From the NCBI GenBank assembly GCA_029940345.1, contig JAOZRC010000324.1:1-6413 (forward strand): 6,413 bases of DNA, written 5' to 3'. The notes under the pieces are model-generated. The model saw only the letters and a list, made by a program, of their open reading frames with translations. It did no database searches and was not told where the DNA came from. Source of the DNA: Desulfobacterales bacterium (GTDB lineage Bacteria; Desulfobacterota; Desulfobacteria; Desulfobacterales; JAUCGF01). Below, one piece after another: positions 5,382 to 6,413 of the stretch (position 1 is its first letter; each line of letters begins with the position of its first letter). Made by a program: the position numbers and the translations under genes.

Positions 5382-5531
5382 GTCAGAACCGCGGATTTAC
5401 GCGGATGGCGCCGATTTCACGGATGCGTTGCCGGTGCGTGCAGGCGTGAGGGTGCAATATCTCCGGCTGCCGTCACACAGGCTGAAAAATCCGTGTAATC
5501 CGCGTAATCTGTGTGAATCAGCGGTTCTGAC
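5382..5531. repeat. 150-nt inverted-repeat element with internal 9-10-bp units
   Basis: The termini are perfect 11-bp inverted repeats, GTCAGAACCGC (5382-5392) and GCGGTTCTGAC (5521-5531). Inward from each end the arms continue imperfectly as variants of AATCCGCGT (right: AATCCGTGT, AATCCGCGT, AATCTGTGTG, AATCAGCGG; left: GGATTTACG, GGAT, GATTTCACG). The 60-nt centre is GC-rich and unpaired with the arms. It carries no open frame of its own and resembles a miniature non-autonomous element or a REP-like foldback. Confidence 0.65.
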
Positions 5532-5584
5532 AATATGCACCTCGTAAATGGCAGGCAACAGCTAATTCTTTTAACAGCATTTAT

Positions 5585-5645
5585 GTTTTACCGTCTTATT
5601 AAGCAATAAATACCTGTTGAATCATGCGGTTGCCCGCCCTACCAC
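5585..5645 (+). repeat. Dispersed intergenic repeat, copy C (full)
   Basis: A 61-nt unit with 50 of 61 positions identical to copy B and the same orientation. Its last third (TCATGCGGTTGCCCGCCCTACC) is closer to copy A than to B, so the copies are mosaics rather than one recent duplication. Confidence 0.75.
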
Positions 5646-5650
5646 TTTTT

Positions 5651-5683
5651 AGAAATCAGGTTTTTTGAAAAAACCTGATTTCT
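5651..5683. repeat. Perfect palindrome with 16-bp arms
   Basis: AGAAATCAGGTTTTTT (5651-5666) is the exact reverse complement of 5668-5683, with one G between them. It lies 34 nt beyond the stop of the minus-strand repeat protein, so it may terminate that transcript; no long T-run follows on either strand. Confidence 0.8.
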
Positions 5684-5716
5684 TGAAGTTTTTAACCTCA
5701 AACCGATCTTTTCAGA

Positions 5717-6100
5717 TCAATCCCCCGCAGCATCCACATAATAAGCCACGCCCTCAAAAACCCAACCGGGCTTTGCAGACAGCCAGTCCTTCTCATTGGC
5801 ATCCGTAGTGAGCAGATGATTCTTTATTTTGGCGTTATACAACCGATAGACCGGCAGCAGGCCGCCTGTGTCCGTGGGATTCACGTAAAAAGCGACGCCT
5901 TCATATTTCCAGATATTTTCGGGAGCACCGGCAAGCGTCTCCATTTCATTTTCATCAACAGTGAACAGATGCTCTTTTAAAAGTTCGCTGTAAAGCCGAA
6001 AAATCGGCGCCACGCCGTTGTCCGCATTGTGATAAACGTAAAAGGCGATGCCCTCTGATTTCCAAATGCCCGCCGGATACGTGCTGATCAGATACTCTTT
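5717..6100 (-). pseudogene. DUF5648-type repeat protein, N-terminally truncated
   Basis: The frame is open for 127 codons between TAA (6101-6103) and TGA (5717-5719). It is built of about 45-residue repeats: P-[IV]-[FY]-R-L-Y, then [EN]HL-[FL]-T-[VT]-D-x-NE, then W-x-[YF]-EGVA-[FY]-YV. Two complete units and the end of a third (KSEGIAFYVYHNADNG) are present. From memory this is the DUF5648 pattern, found in secreted or surface proteins of many bacteria, often as a C-terminal three-repeat module. The earliest usable start is GTG at 6013, which would cut inside a repeat, and homology continues upstream of it without any start codon. The gene is therefore a fragment without its signal peptide or N-terminal domain. 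The stop overlaps a small GATCT/AGATC hairpin. If a start exists at 6013 it could still give a 98-aa protein, but I consider it a relic. Confidence 0.7.
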
Positions 6101-6112
6101 TTAAACTTCACC

Positions 6113-6187
6113 TTAAATTGTGAACCCGATAATGCCGCTGATTTTGGCTCCATTCACCACTGCCACATCAGTTTTGCCATGGAGGTC
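6113..6187 (-). pseudogene. Short open frame, possibly the C-terminal relic of an unidentified protein
   Basis: Between TGA (6188-6190) and TAA (6113-6115) the minus strand encodes 24 residues including GKTDVAVVNGAKISGIIGFTI, an alternating beta-like pattern that looks protein-derived. It has no start codon in a sensible place and no family is recognised. It lies between the partial PIN gene and the repeat-protein fragment. Confidence 0.15.
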
Positions 6188-6222
6188 TCATGTCCGAAAA
6201 TTTATGGCAAGTACTTAATATC

Positions 6223-6413
6223 TCAATCCCACACAACATCTATGCCTTCGACAGGATCAAATTTACCATCACTTGAAATAATCTTTATTCCCAGCCATTT
6301 TGCCGTAGCAAGAATCAGTCTGTCATGCAGTTCATAAAAGTATGTGGATTCCGCGACTCTGAGGATGTCAGGATTCAGATTTGCAATTGTGTATTTAGAG
6401 GAGGTTTCTATAA
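6223..6413 (-). CDS. PIN-domain (VapC-like) protein, C-terminal part, start beyond the window
   Basis: The minus strand is open from the right edge to a TGA at 6223-6225, giving 63 residues. The end contains FYELHDRLILATAKWLGIKI, then ISSDGKF, then VEGIDVVWD. HDRLI-x-ATA is the PIN motif that supplies the third catalytic acid, and SSD corresponds to the T-x-D strand with the fourth. The tail V-x-V-x-W is common in this group. D6 and the WE glutamate lie outside the window, so completeness cannot be judged. The motif (LHDR rather than DPFDR) places it in a different PIN subgroup from the two toxins at 3731-4126 and 4362-4748. An antitoxin would be expected upstream, that is to the right of this window. 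Confidence 0.82.
   Translation of the reverse strand, partial: IETSSKYTIANLNPDILRVAESTYFYELHDRLILATAKWLGIKIISSDGKFDPVEGIDVVWD

Larger units (their letters stand above)
4976..5716. other. 741-nt gene-free stretch packed with hairpins and repeats
   Basis: No convincing gene lies here: open frames at 5047-5238 and 5305-5547 fall entirely over repeats and look accidental. The stretch holds an upstream inverted repeat (5004-5065), a terminator-like hairpin (5104-5136), repeat copies D, B and C, two long foldbacks (5219-5276 and 5382-5531) and a perfect palindrome (5651-5683). Confidence 0.7.

Noticed and set aside
5305..5547. 80-codon open frame on the plus strand
   Set aside because: It lies across repeat copy B and the 150-nt foldback, so its coding look is due to repeats lacking stops.
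5171..5645. CRISPR array formed by the repeated units
   Set aside because: Units are irregularly spaced, divergent, partly truncated and longer than typical CRISPR repeats, with structured elements rather than uniform spacers between them.
6190..6276. 28-residue plus-strand frame with GGAGG four nt before its ATG
   Set aside because: It runs antisense to the conserved end of the PIN gene and has no protein-like motif; the site is probably fortuitous.

Overview
The window looks like an accessory, partly decayed stretch of a bacterial chromosome of moderate G+C. A LivF-type ABC ATPase directly followed by an AMP-forming acyl-CoA ligase is an arrangement familiar from sulfate-reducing and syntrophic Desulfobacterota (former Deltaproteobacteria). 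That assignment is an inference from two genes and an abundance of intergenic repeats; there is no rRNA or other marker in the window to confirm it.

Layout, left to right. (1) 1-177 (+) is the last 58 codons of a gene resembling the C-terminus of BglII/BstYI-type restriction endonucleases. (2) 241-987 and 1002-2651 (+) form a two-gene operon: a LivF-like ABC ATPase and an AMP-dependent acyl-CoA synthetase. No permease or binding-protein gene is present, so this is either the end of a transport operon or a detached remnant of one. (3) 2652-3388 holds relics on the minus strand: an unidentified 51-codon open frame and the last four membrane helices of an RND efflux pump, beheaded beside the next module. 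(4) 3477-4126 (+) is a complete toxin-antitoxin pair: an 85-aa antitoxin and a 131-aa PIN-domain (VapC-type) RNase, overlapping by 4 nt with a TTG toxin start. (5) 4362-4975 (-) is a second complete PIN pair pointing at the first: a DUF2281-like 76-aa antitoxin and a 128-aa VapC, overlapping by ATGA. (6) 4976-5716 has no gene but is dense in secondary structure: a terminator-like hairpin, several copies of one dispersed repeat, two long foldbacks and a perfect 16-bp-arm palindrome. (7) 5717-6100 (-) is a DUF5648-type repeat protein lacking its N-terminus. (8) 6113-6187 (-) is a short unexplained open frame. (9) 6223-6413 (-) is the C-terminal half of a third PIN-domain toxin running off the right edge; it has no obvious start inside the window.

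The ABC ATPase and ligase probably served uptake and CoA activation of a carboxylic acid (branched-chain, fatty or aromatic). Everything to the right of them is typical of a recombination hotspot: three PIN toxins within about 2.7 kb, truncated genes, and fold-back repeats in nearly every gap. With the restriction-enzyme tail at the left edge, the window is flanked and filled by selfish or defensive genes. I see no gene set that forces the claim of a wholly new system. The most unusual material is the repeat and hairpin cluster around the toxin-antitoxin modules.
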